DNA of 40,562 bases, taken from contig JADGQU010000002.1 in the NCBI GenBank assembly GCA_017881545.1, forward strand, positions 1-40,562, in the 5' to 3' direction. The notes under the pieces are model-generated. The model had not been told where the DNA came from. It was given only the letters and a program-made list of their open reading frames with translations, and ran no database searches. How positions within the stretch are numbered: position 1 is the first letter of the stretch; every line of letters begins with the position of its first letter. The DNA is from Gemmatimonadaceae bacterium (GTDB taxonomy: Bacteria > Gemmatimonadota > Gemmatimonadetes > Gemmatimonadales > Gemmatimonadaceae). Both the position numbers and the translations under genes were made by a program. Below are positions 6,559 to 14,768 of the stretch, piece after piece.

Positions 6559-8784
6559 ATGACAGCCGCCGCCATCACTCTGCGCAAAGCTCTTCTGAAC
6601 GAGATTTCCAAGCGAGAGCCCCGAATCGCCCCCGGTTTCGGGAAGGACGGAATACCCGGGCCGACCTCCCAGTACTTCGGCATCAACATCCTGGGAGTCA
6701 GGCAGCTCCGCGACAAGCTTCCGAGAGAAGTCTTCGGCAGCCTTGCCGCATCCATCCGTCACGGCAAGAAACTCGATCGCGCCATCGCGCCAGTCGTCGC
6801 GCAGGTGATCAAGGAGTGGGCGATCTCGCGCAAGGTGACCCACTTTACCCACTGGTTCCAGCCCCAGACCGGACTTACGGCGGAAAAGCACGACGCGTTC
6901 TTCGCGTTCGATGACGACCGGCAGCCGATGGAATCATTTACCGGCGACCAGCTGATTCAGAGCGAGCCCGACGCGTCGAGCTTTCCCTCGGGTGGATTGC
7001 GCGCGACCTGGGAAGCGCGAGGCTACACGGCATGGAACCCGGCCAGCCCGGTTTTCATCGTCGAGTCCACTGGCGCTCGGACTCTCTGCATTCCCTCAGT
7101 CTTCATCGGCTACAACGGTGAAGCTCTCGACGAAATGACTCCGCTCCTCAGAAGCTCCGATGTGCTTTCGCAGAAATCCACGGAGCTGCTGGAGCTGCTT
7201 GGCGACAAGGGAGTGCAGCGGGTCTTCACGACGCTTGGACCCGAGCAGGAATATTTCCTCATCGATCGCGCGCACTTCGCAATGCGCCCGGATCTCGTGA
7301 TGGGCGCCCGCACGCTCATTGGCGCTCCGCCGCCGCGCGGTCAGCAGCTCGAGGATCACTATTTCGGCGGAATCCCGGAGCGCATCCAGGGATGCATTTC
7401 CGAAGCAGAGTTCGAGCTGTACAAGCTCGGCGTACCGATTACGACACGCCACAATGAAGTCGCGCCTTGCCAGTTCGAGATGGCGCCGTATTTCGAGGAG
7501 ACCGATCTCGCCGTCGATCACAACATGCTCGTGATGGCGACACTGCGGCGCGTAGCGCTGAGACACGGCCTGCAGGCACTGCTGCACGAGAAGCCGTTCG
7601 CCGGCATCAACGGCTCGGGAAAACACTGCAACTGGTCGATGTCCGTCATCGCCGATTCGCCGGACCTCGACGGCTTGAATCTCCTCAAGCCCGGAAAGAC
7701 ACCCCACCAGAACATTCGCTTCCTCGCCTTCCTGGCCGCGGTGCTCAAAGGAGTCCACAAGCATTCCGGACTCCTTCGCGCCGGCATCGCGACCTCGGGC
7801 AATGAGCACCGGCTCGGTGCCAACGAAGCCCCGCCCGCCATCATTTCCATTTTCATGGGCGACATGCTCACCAAGGTCATCGAGGAGATCGCCGCGGGAA
7901 AGAGCTCCGGGTCCGCCGAGCAGCAGATGATCAAGCTGGGAGTCGCGAAGCTGCCGGAAGTTCAGCGCGACAATACCGATCGCAATCGCACGTCTCCCTT
8001 CGCGTTCACGGGGCAGAAGTTCGAGTTCCGCGCCGTGGGATCCTCGGCCTCGATCGCGTTCCCGGTCGCGCTCCTGAACACCGTCGTCGCGGATTCGATT
8101 GGCGAGATCACGGATTCGCTGCGTGAGACTCTCAAGAAGACGAAGTCGGTGGACGACGCGGTGCTCAAGGTCGTGCGAGAGGTGTTCAAGGACACGTCAG
8201 CCATTCGCTTCGAGGGGAACAACTACTCGGAAGAGTGGGTGATCGAGGCGAAAAAGCGTGGCCTTCCAAACCTGCGCCGGACTCCGGAGGCTTTGAAGGA
8301 GCTCGTGTCCAAGCAGTCGCGCGCGCTCCTCACCAAGCTCGGAGTCCTCACCAAGGAAGAGCTGGAGTCCCGCTATCACGTCCGCGTCGAGCGCTACGTG
8401 AAGGACATGCTGATTGAGCTGCACACCATGCGCGAGATCGTGGACACAATGGTGATCCCGGCGTCCTACGGTTATCTCGGACTGCTTTCCAAGGCGGCTT
8501 CACAGTCGAAGACGGCCGGTGTCGCGGTGATTCCGCAGATAGCAACCGCCAACCAGGTGGGCGAGCTGGTGCAGGAGCTCCAGGAATTTCGCGAGGATCT
8601 GAGCGACGTCATCGCTCGCGTCGAGGCGAAGCACGACAATCCGGCCGGACAGGCGGAGATGCTCACCTCGGAGGGAGCAGACACGATGGCAGAAGTGCGA
8701 AAGGTCTGCGACGCTCTCGAGCTGGTGGTAGGAGATGATTACTGGCCGCTCCCGAAGTACCGGGAAATGCTCTTTCCGGTCTGA
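6559..8784 (+). CDS. glnN: glutamine synthetase type III (GSIII)
   Basis: This 741-residue enzyme is of the large GSIII class, known from Bacteroides and cyanobacteria (GlnN), and makes glutamine from glutamate and ammonia. Class signatures include ATWEARGYTAWNPASP near residue 155, GPEQEYFLID, NEVAPCQFEMAPYFEE, HEKPFAGINGSGKHCNWS and ATSGNEHRLGANEAPPAI. The length is normal for the class. I prefer the ATG at 6559; a GTG at 6508 would add 17 residues. Neither has a convincing ribosome binding site. It is divergent from glnA, with 154 bp between the start codons. A strong terminator follows. Confidence 0.93.
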   Translation: MTAAAITLRKALLNEISKREPRIAPGFGKDGIPGPTSQYFGINILGVRQLRDKLPREVFGSLAASIRHGKKLDRAIAPVVAQVIKEWAISRKVTHFTHWFQPQTGLTAEKHDAFFAFDDDRQPMESFTGDQLIQSEPDASSFPSGGLRATWEARGYTAWNPASPVFIVESTGARTLCIPSVFIGYNGEALDEMTPLLRSSDVLSQKSTELLELLGDKGVQRVFTTLGPEQEYFLIDRAHFAMRPDLVMGARTLIGAPPPRGQQLEDHYFGGIPERIQGCISEAEFELYKLGVPITTRHNEVAPCQFEMAPYFEETDLAVDHNMLVMATLRRVALRHGLQALLHEKPFAGINGSGKHCNWSMSVIADSPDLDGLNLLKPGKTPHQNIRFLAFLAAVLKGVHKHSGLLRAGIATSGNEHRLGANEAPPAIISIFMGDMLTKVIEEIAAGKSSGSAEQQMIKLGVAKLPEVQRDNTDRNRTSPFAFTGQKFEFRAVGSSASIAFPVALLNTVVADSIGEITDSLRETLKKTKSVDDAVLKVVREVFKDTSAIRFEGNNYSEEWVIEAKKRGLPNLRRTPEALKELVSKQSRALLTKLGVLTKEELESRYHVRVERYVKDMLIELHTMREIVDTMVIPASYGYLGLLSKAASQSKTAGVAVIPQIATANQVGELVQELQEFREDLSDVIARVEAKHDNPAGQAEMLTSEGADTMAEVRKVCDALELVVGDDYWPLPKYREMLFPV

Positions 8785-8797
8785 TCCCTCAGCGCTG

Positions 8798-8865
8798 AAC
8801 TACAACTGATGACTACCTGCCAGGAGCTATGTGCGGGCCTGGCAGGTCGTTTTCAGTTCGTAGTT
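8798..8865 (+). terminator. terminator of the GSIII gene within a large imperfect inverted repeat
   Basis: The inner arms ACCTGCCAGG (8815-8824) and CCTGGCAGGT (8838-8847) pair perfectly over 10 bp and are followed by CGTTTTC. An outer arm AACTACAACTGA (8798-8809) pairs with TCAGTTCGTAGTT (8853-8865) with a single bulged base. The whole structure spans 68 bases, larger than needed for a simple terminator. Confidence 0.75.
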
Positions 8866-8907
8866 GCTGTCTGACTCCTCCGCGATGCAGGGAAGCTGGC
8901 GCCAGAC

Positions 8908-8920
8908 TATTTTCAGGCGC
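8908..8920 (+). promoter_or_regulatory. -10 element of the zinc-ribbon/mqnD operon, predicted leaderless
   Basis: TATTTT at 8908-8913 is followed by seven bases and then the ATG at 8921. No ribosome binding site is present and the -35 region is poor. The spacing matches the other leaderless starts in this window. Confidence 0.5.
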
Positions 8921-9748
8921 ATGAGCTCCCTCCCTCCAGACGAAAGCACCACCTGCTCCTCCTGTGGCGCAGCAGCGAATGGCCGGTACTGCGCTAGCTG
9001 TGGCGCCCCACTGGCGGGTGCGACCTGTGCCTCCTGCTCCGCTGACCTGAGTCCCGGCGCCAAGTTCTGTCACCGCTGCGGGACGCCAGTCGGAGCGGCT
9101 GCTGCCAAACCTGAACCGAGAACGAATGTGCTTCCGTGGGTCGTCGCGGCTCTCGCGTTCCTGGCACTCTTCGCCCTGGCTGCCGGTCGTGGCTTCAATG
9201 CCCGTCGTGGAAGCACCGTTGACGGTTCGGTTAATGCGTTGCCACAGGCTGGACTCGACGATCGCGGGCCTCCAGCCGACGATCAATCCGCTGCAGTTCG
9301 CGCCCCCGACATCTCGAGCCTGTCGCCGCAGGAGCGCGCCGACCGCCTCTATAACCGTGTTATGCTGCTCGCCACCCAAGGGAAGATCGACAGCGTCCAG
9401 TTCTTCGCACCGATGGCCCTTCAGGCGTACCTAATGCTCGCGCCTCTTAACACGGATCAACGCTACGACATGGGTCGCATCGGCGAGGTCGCGGGAGCGA
9501 TTCCACTGGCGAAAGCTCAGGCGGACACCATCCTGCGCGAGAATCCGAATCACCTGCTCGGATTGATCCTGGAGGCGCGTCTTGCCACTCTCGCTCGCGA
9601 CACCGCCCAGCTCCATTCCTACGAGCGAAGGCTCATCGCTGCGCAGAAAGCCGAGCTCGCAAAAAAACGCGATGAGTATGTGCGACACGCGGATGATATC
9701 TCGAACGCCGTCTCTCAGGCGCGGAAAAGCCTGGGAATCAAATCATGA
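8921..9748 (+). CDS. double zinc-ribbon, single-pass membrane protein
   Basis: The product is 275 residues. Residues about 8-55 form two zinc ribbons with CxxC pairs (CSSCG, CASCG, CASCS, CHRCG), the last one just after FC. One transmembrane helix follows (about 67-88, LPWVVAALAFLALFALAAG), then an extracytoplasmic helical domain (about 120-270). That domain has TPR-like features, such as MLLATQGKIDSVQFFAPMAL and PNHLLGLILEARLATLARDT. The architecture resembles other bacterial zinc-ribbon/TPR envelope proteins and no exact function is known. Its stop overlaps the ATG of mqnD (ATGA, 9745-9748), so it heads the four-gene operon. The start is fixed by the -10 element. Confidence 0.75.
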   Translation: MSSLPPDESTTCSSCGAAANGRYCASCGAPLAGATCASCSADLSPGAKFCHRCGTPVGAAAAKPEPRTNVLPWVVAALAFLALFALAAGRGFNARRGSTVDGSVNALPQAGLDDRGPPADDQSAAVRAPDISSLSPQERADRLYNRVMLLATQGKIDSVQFFAPMALQAYLMLAPLNTDQRYDMGRIGEVAGAIPLAKAQADTILRENPNHLLGLILEARLATLARDTAQLHSYERRLIAAQKAELAKKRDEYVRHADDISNAVSQARKSLGIKS

Positions 9749-10587
9749 CCTCACCCAGCACGATCCATCTCGCCCACAGCCCCGATTCGGACGATGCGTT
9801 CATGTTCTACGCGCTCGCCGACGGACACATCGATACGCAGGGAATCAGCTACGTCCATGAGCTCCAGGACATCGAAACGCTGAACAGTCGCGCGCGGCGT
9901 GGAGAGCTCGACGTGACCGCGGTCTCGATTCACGCCTACGCGTATCTGTCGGAATTGTACGCCCTGCTACCCCACGGCGCATCGATGGGCGATGGCTATG
10001 GACCCATGCTCGTGGCCAAAAAGCCGATGACGCCCAAAAAGGTCGCTGGCAAGAGAGTCGCCGTGCCTGGAATGATGACGAGCGCATACCTGGCGCTCAG
10101 GCTTTTTCAGCCGGATTTCATTCCCGTCGTCGTCCCCTTTGATCAGATCGAGCAATCAGTGCTGAGCGGCGACGTGGATGCCGGATTGCTGATCCACGAA
10201 GGACAGCTCACCTACAAGGACGAGGGACTGCACCTCGTCGCCGATATGGGTGCGTGGTGGCTCGAGAAAACGGGCCTGCCACTTCCTCTCGGCGGCAATG
10301 TCATCAGGAAAGACATGCCGCGCGACGTCCAGAGAAAGGTCTCGCGGCACCTTCGCGAGAGCATCGCGTACGGGCTCGATCACCGCAAGAACGCTCTCGA
10401 CCACGCTATGCGTTATGCGCGCGGTCTCGATCGGAGCAAGGCAGACACATTCGTCGGGATGTACGTGAACGACTGGACGCTCGACTACGGCGAGCGCGGC
10501 CGCGCGGCAATCCGGCTCTTCCTCGACGAAGGCGTCAAGTCCGGCGTGATAACACGTCCGGTGACGGTGGAGTTCATTGACGACTGA
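9745..10587 (+). CDS. mqnD: 1,4-dihydroxy-6-naphthoate synthase, MqnD family
   Basis: This 280-residue protein belongs to the MqnA/MqnD periplasmic-binding-like fold. MqnD converts cyclic dehypoxanthine futalosine to 1,4-dihydroxy-6-naphthoate in the futalosine route to menaquinone. Matching segments are HSPDSDDAFMFYAL (11-24), IETLNSRARRGELDVTAVS, GLLIHEGQLTYKDEGL with the expected catalytic His151, and DMGAWWLEKTGLPLPLGG. The N-terminal loop reads SPDSDDAF where characterised MqnD enzymes have CPNDTF, so a paralogue with a shifted substrate remains possible. It overlaps its neighbours on both sides (4 bp and 11 bp), so it is cotranscribed with the histidine kinase. No other mqn gene is in the window. 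Confidence 0.8.
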   Translation: MTSPSTIHLAHSPDSDDAFMFYALADGHIDTQGISYVHELQDIETLNSRARRGELDVTAVSIHAYAYLSELYALLPHGASMGDGYGPMLVAKKPMTPKKVAGKRVAVPGMMTSAYLALRLFQPDFIPVVVPFDQIEQSVLSGDVDAGLLIHEGQLTYKDEGLHLVADMGAWWLEKTGLPLPLGGNVIRKDMPRDVQRKVSRHLRESIAYGLDHRKNALDHAMRYARGLDRSKADTFVGMYVNDWTLDYGERGRAAIRLFLDEGVKSGVITRPVTVEFIDD

Positions 10588-12676
10588 GCTCGTCGCCGAG
10601 CTCGAGCGACGCGCCGCGAGATTCGCGGCGGTCGCGACCGTGCAACAAGCTATTTCAGCCACCATCTCGCTCAACGAAGCGTACCGCGAGATCTACAAGG
10701 CAGTCGCTTCGGTGGTTGATGCTCCGTGCTTTGCCCTCATGATCGCGGACGCCGTGGGTGAGAAGTTCCACGCGCACTGCATCATCGTCGATTCCAAGGA
10801 GCGCGAGGGAGAGAGCGTCCTCGACTTCCCGAATGGCACAGAGGCGATCGCCAGGGTTTTCCGGACCGGCCTGCCGATCGTCTCCTCCAAGCCGGAGCGA
10901 TGGTGGCAGGGAACGATCTTCCAGGTTGCCTCGAAGCGTGAAGTGAAGAGCGAGATTACTGCGCCGCTCACCTACCGCGACCGGACGGTGGGAGTGATGC
11001 AGGTTCTCTCGTACAAGACGAATGCGTACGACGGACACGATCTGGATCTCATCATGCTGATCGCGCGCCAGGCGGCCGTTGCCATCGAGAATGTGCGACT
11101 CTTCGATGCGCAGCGCAGCGAGCAAAGGCAGACCGAGGCCGCGGCCAAGATCGCGCGCGTGGCCCTGCGCAAGGTGACGGTCGCCAAGGCGAGTCATAAC
11201 ATCCTCGAGATTCTCGATGACGTCGTTCCATCGAGCGGGAAAGCAATCGGCATCATCTCCCCCGATGGCAACACCGTCGTGTGTGTCGCCGCCCGCGGCA
11301 CATGTGAGCAGATGGAAGGCATATCGGGTCCGATCGAGACCAGCTCGGTTCGAGCAGCCTGGGAGACGGAGGGGCCGTCCTTCGTCGAGAATCTCCGCGA
11401 AATATCGTCCCAGCCCCTGCGGGTTCCCGAGGAGCCAGCTATCACGATTCCGCTCATCGCGAGCAGCCGCCGACTCGGAGTCCTGGTCGTGACATCTGCC
11501 ACCGCGCAGATGAAAAGCGGTCCGCACATTGAGGCGTTGTTGCGTCTCGCGCCCGCGGTCGCCCTCGCAATCGATGTGCTGCTCCTCAGCGAAGACGAAC
11601 ATCGAACCCATGCCCGCGAGCGCACACTCGCCGCGGCGCTGGCGACTATGGATCAGCCCGTGCTGATACTCGGCATCGATGCGAAAGTTGAATACGCCAA
11701 CACCGCCGCAATCAAAGAGTATCGCTACGACCCAAATGAAATAGCCGGCCTGTCAGTCGACGATTTCGTCGTTGCTTCGGCTCAGCCTTCACCCCGACAG
11801 ACGATTCCCGCGATCCCGCACGACATACAGCTCTGGACCGGCGAGCACGTTCATCGAAGAAAAGACGGAACCGAGTTCCCGGCTGCCGTGACGCTCAGCC
11901 ACATTCGCGACGGAACCCACAACATCGTCGGGCTGGTGATCGGTATCAGAAATCTCACCGAGGAGCGCAAGGTCGCCGACCACCTCGGGCGGACCGAAAA
12001 ACTCGCCGCCATAGGCGAGCTAGTCGCCGGCGTCGCGCACGAGCTCAACAACCCTCTCACCGGCATCTCGACCTTCGCGCAGCTTCTTCTCGAGGACAAT
12101 CTGGAGGGTGAGCAGTTGGAGTCGGTGAGCCTGATCAAGCGCGAAGCCGATCGGGCGATCGGTGTCATTCGCGATCTCCTCCTCTTCGCTCGCAAGACCG
12201 ACGCGCGCGATGTTCCGGTCGACATCAACACCATCGTCAAGCACACAGTGCGGCTTCGCGCCCTGGCGTCCCGCTCGGCCGGCATCAAGGTTCACATGCG
12301 TCTCGATGATTCGAATCCCCAGGCTCGCGGCGATGAGCAGAAGCTCCAGCAGGTTCTCCTCAACCTTCTCGTCAACGCCGAGTCGGCCATGGAAGGAACG
12401 CAGCTCCGTCACATGTCGCTGACGACTCAGCGCAAGCACGGGATGGTGCAGATCATCCTTTCGGACACTGGACGCGGAATGCCGCCCGCAGTGAGTCAGC
12501 GCGTATTCGAGCCTTTCTTCACCACCAAGCCTCCCGGTGAGGGAACCGGACTGGGCCTCAGCGTGAGCTACGGCATCATTCAGGCACACGAGGGAACGAT
12601 CTCGGTGGAAAGCACTCCCGATGTTGGGACGACGTTCACGATTCTTCTACCGCTCTACAGCGAGACAAAGAAGTGA
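10577..12676 (+). CDS. soluble sensor histidine kinase (GAF-GAF-PAS-HisKA-HATPase)
   Basis: The product is 699 residues with no transmembrane helix, so it senses an internal signal. In order it has two GAF-like domains (about 20-175 and 205-335) and a PAS domain (about 355-460, with YANTAAIKEYRYDPNEIAGLS and HRRKDGTEFPAAVT). A HisKA domain carries the phosphorylated His488 in VAHELNNPLTGIS. The ATPase domain has an N box (NLLVNAESAM, about 596) and G boxes (DTGRGMP, GEGTGLGLSVSYGI). The start is a TTG at 10577 overlapping the mqnD stop; no ATG lies near. Its stop overlaps the GTG of the HD-GYP regulator (GTGA), its obvious partner. The ligand cannot be read from sequence. Confidence 0.88.
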   Translation: MTTELVAELERRAARFAAVATVQQAISATISLNEAYREIYKAVASVVDAPCFALMIADAVGEKFHAHCIIVDSKEREGESVLDFPNGTEAIARVFRTGLPIVSSKPERWWQGTIFQVASKREVKSEITAPLTYRDRTVGVMQVLSYKTNAYDGHDLDLIMLIARQAAVAIENVRLFDAQRSEQRQTEAAAKIARVALRKVTVAKASHNILEILDDVVPSSGKAIGIISPDGNTVVCVAARGTCEQMEGISGPIETSSVRAAWETEGPSFVENLREISSQPLRVPEEPAITIPLIASSRRLGVLVVTSATAQMKSGPHIEALLRLAPAVALAIDVLLLSEDEHRTHARERTLAAALATMDQPVLILGIDAKVEYANTAAIKEYRYDPNEIAGLSVDDFVVASAQPSPRQTIPAIPHDIQLWTGEHVHRRKDGTEFPAAVTLSHIRDGTHNIVGLVIGIRNLTEERKVADHLGRTEKLAAIGELVAGVAHELNNPLTGISTFAQLLLEDNLEGEQLESVSLIKREADRAIGVIRDLLLFARKTDARDVPVDINTIVKHTVRLRALASRSAGIKVHMRLDDSNPQARGDEQKLQQVLLNLLVNAESAMEGTQLRHMSLTTQRKHGMVQIILSDTGRGMPPAVSQRVFEPFFTTKPPGEGTGLGLSVSYGIIQAHEGTISVESTPDVGTTFTILLPLYSETKK

Positions 12677-13734
12677 CCCGGATTCTCGTTGTCGACGACG
12701 AGGAGACTATCCGCCTCGCGCTCCGCAAATTCCTCCGCTCCCGCGGCTACGAGGTGGAGATCGCCGGCTCTGGTGATCTCGCGCTCCAGATCCTGGAAAA
12801 GGAATCGTTCGCCCTCATGCTCTGCGATGTGCGCATGCCCGGAATGACCGGAGTCCAGATCGTTCCAAAGGCGATCGAACGAGATCCGAACCTGGCGATC
12901 ATCATGTTGACCGCCGTCAATGATGCGGCCACCGCGACGGAAGTTTTGTCTTCCGGCGCGACGGACTATATGATGAAGCCCGTCGAGCTCGCCGACCTCC
13001 AGCAAGCTGTCGATCGCGCGCTCCACAAGCGCTCGGAGCTGATGGAGCAACGCCGCCTCGACAAGCTGATTCGCGAGGAAGTCGCCCTTCGCACCGCCGA
13101 GCTGGAGCGGGAGAAGGAAGCCCTGCGGCTCATGTCCATAAGCATCGCCGAGACTCTTATCAACGCCATGGAAGCGAAGGACCTCTACCTGCGGGGCCAT
13201 TCCCAACGCGTTTCCGAGCTGGCCGGCCAGCTCGCCGAGGAGTTGGGCCTCGAGGAGAATGTGTGCGAGGATCTCAGGGTTGCCGGCCGTCTTCACGACG
13301 TCGGCAAAATCGGAATCAGAGAGGAGATCCTCAACAAACCCGGACGCCTTACCGCCGAGGAGTTCGAGCACGTCAAGCAGCACGTGAGAATCGGGCTCGA
13401 CATCCTGGCACCCCTCAATCACATCAAGCAGCCGCTCAAGTACGTCGAGCACCATCATGAGCGCTGGGACGGCGTCGGGTACCCACTCGGCCTGTCGGGC
13501 GAAGCCATTCCTCTCGGCGCCAGAATCCTTTGCGCGGCCGACACCTTTGATGCTCTTACATCCAAACGCGCCTACCGCGAGCCGCTGGAGCCCATCGCAG
13601 CCCTGAATCACCTCCGCGTCGACGCGGGTAAACAGTTCGACCCGGGTGTTTACGATGCGCTGGTCAACGTCATCACGAGGCGAGTAGCGTCTCAATCCAG
13701 CGAATCGGGCCAGACGCGCAAAGCTGCTCCTTGA
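12673..13734 (+). CDS. response regulator with HD-GYP phosphodiesterase domain
   Basis: The product is 353 residues. The receiver domain (1-120) has the acidic pair VVDDEE, phospho-acceptor Asp52 in CDVRMPG, and the conserved Lys in MMKPVE. A coiled linker (about 120-160) leads to an HD-GYP domain with LHDVGKIGI (His208, Asp209), HHHERWDGVGYP (GYP at 269-271) and CAADTFDALTSKRAYR. HD-GYP enzymes hydrolyse cyclic di-GMP or related dinucleotides, and all key residues appear intact. The GTG start overlaps the kinase stop by four bases, so the two form a two-component pair in one operon with mqnD. Output is likely second-messenger turnover rather than DNA binding. Confidence 0.9.
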   Translation: MTRILVVDDEETIRLALRKFLRSRGYEVEIAGSGDLALQILEKESFALMLCDVRMPGMTGVQIVPKAIERDPNLAIIMLTAVNDAATATEVLSSGATDYMMKPVELADLQQAVDRALHKRSELMEQRRLDKLIREEVALRTAELEREKEALRLMSISIAETLINAMEAKDLYLRGHSQRVSELAGQLAEELGLEENVCEDLRVAGRLHDVGKIGIREEILNKPGRLTAEEFEHVKQHVRIGLDILAPLNHIKQPLKYVEHHHERWDGVGYPLGLSGEAIPLGARILCAADTFDALTSKRAYREPLEPIAALNHLRVDAGKQFDPGVYDALVNVITRRVASQSSESGQTRKAAP

Positions 13735-13749
13735 CGCCGTGTCACCGGC

Positions 13750-13789
13750 GTTGTATTCGGTTTCCACATGTTGTGTTCGGTTTCCACAT
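13750..13789. repeat. tandem 20-bp direct repeat, two copies
   Basis: Two adjacent copies of GTTGTRTTCGGTTTCCACAT (13750-13769 and 13770-13789) differ at one base, A versus G at position 6. They lie 16 bases after the HD-GYP stop and about 110 bases before the next start codon. The 20-bp spacing puts the copies on nearly the same face of the helix. A tandem operator is possible; a chance duplication is not excluded. Confidence 0.75.
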
Positions 13790-13897
13790 CTAGAGAAGCT
13801 TTCGGCGCTAGCGTACAAGGCACGCGACGTGCAGCGGGCGAAACTCAGAAAATTCCGCGCTACCCAGCGCGCGTGCTGACATTCTATGGGAGGACTA

Positions 13898-14674
13898 ATG
13901 CCGAGCGGTGAATCAGTGGAGCCATTGCGTTTCGCGGACGACGACGACCAGGACGATCTCGGTGGCTTCAGTCGCGGCAAGCGTTCCTACGACGATGACG
14001 ACGACGAGGATGGCGGCTGGGCGATCAATGAGGATCATAGCGATCGCCTGTGGGATAGCGCTGAAGACGCGGATGACGACGAAGAGGTCGATTCTGATGC
14101 CACGGTCGTAAGCGAAGGCGAAGAGGATGAAGAGGATGAGGAGGAGGATCTCTTCGGCGGCGGCGCTCCGAGAGGAAGAAGGGGCCGGCCCAAGGGATCC
14201 GGGAAAAAGCAGGAGTCGACCCTTGGCGGTGGTGGAACGGGAGGCCTTGGTGGCGCTTCGGGAAATGCCAGCGGAATGAGCGGCAGCTCGGGGTTTGGTA
14301 GCCCGCCGTCAACCGGGTCCAGCACGGCATTCGGAGCTGGAAACTCGGGAGCGGCCGCGCGGACCAGCACTTTCGGCGGCGGAGCCAGTCCAGCCACCCG
14401 GACGACGGCAGCGTCCGGCTCCGGAAGCCGCGCAGGAGCCGCCAAGACAGCCGGCGGCACCAAGAAGAAAGCAGCCAAGGGCCCCCCCCCGAAGTCCTCA
14501 GGCGGGAAGAAATCAGTCAAAAAGAAGTCCTCAGGAGCGCGGAAGCCGGCCCAGAAAGCCGCCGGACGCAAAGCCGCCCCGAAGGCGGCGGCCCGGAAGG
14601 CTTCCAAGGGTGGGGCCAAGTCGCACGGAAAGAGCGGCGGGAGCCATAAGAGCTCGGGTTCGCGGAAGCGCTAG
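13898..14674 (+). CDS. histone H1-like protein with acidic N-terminus and AT-hook
   Basis: The product is 258 residues of low complexity with three zones. The first 80 residues are extremely acidic (DDDDQDD, DDDDDEDGG, EGEEDEEDEEEDLFGGG). An AT-hook-like core RGRRGRPKGSGKK (about 92-104) comes next, then a Gly/Ser/Ala-rich linker. The C-terminal tail (about 190-258) repeats Lys/Ala/Pro/Ser motifs like histone H1 (KKKSSGARKPAQKAAGRK). It probably binds DNA through hook and tail, with the acidic part modulating contact or binding partners. The ATG at 13898 is set by a ribosome binding site (GGGAGG, 13887-13892) over the in-frame ATG at 13886. A terminator follows. Confidence 0.8.
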   Translation: MPSGESVEPLRFADDDDQDDLGGFSRGKRSYDDDDDEDGGWAINEDHSDRLWDSAEDADDDEEVDSDATVVSEGEEDEEDEEEDLFGGGAPRGRRGRPKGSGKKQESTLGGGGTGGLGGASGNASGMSGSSGFGSPPSTGSSTAFGAGNSGAAARTSTFGGGASPATRTTAASGSGSRAGAAKTAGGTKKKAAKGPPPKSSGGKKSVKKKSSGARKPAQKAAGRKAAPKAAARKASKGGAKSHGKSGGSHKSSGSRKR

Positions 14675-14713
14675 TAGCAGTAGTTTCCTCCGACCCCATG
14701 CGCAGTGCCCGAG

Positions 14714-14746
14714 GCGCGGTTACTCTCAAGTAACCGCGCTTTTTCC
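14714..14746 (+). terminator. rho-independent terminator after the H1-like gene
   Basis: The perfect 11-bp arms GCGCGGTTACT (14714-14724) and AGTAACCGCGC (14729-14739) enclose a CTCA loop and are followed by TTTTTCC. It separates the AT-hook gene from the hydrolase gene. Confidence 0.92.
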
Positions 14747-14768
14747 TTGACCGACCGAGTGAGGTGTG

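Noticed and set aside
6506..6560. Leaderless promoter for the GSIII gene
   Set aside because: TACATT at 6533 is too far from the ATG at 6559, and no hexamer at the right distance resembles a -10 element.
10655..11611. 318-codon minus-strand open frame opposite the histidine kinase
   Set aside because: Antisense shadow; the kinase frame has intact GAF, PAS and kinase motifs in order.
12655..13980. Long minus-strand open frame (441 codons) opposite the HD-GYP gene
   Set aside because: It is the mirror of a GC-rich coding frame; the plus strand encodes a complete receiver/HD-GYP protein with all motifs, and the antisense product shows no family features.
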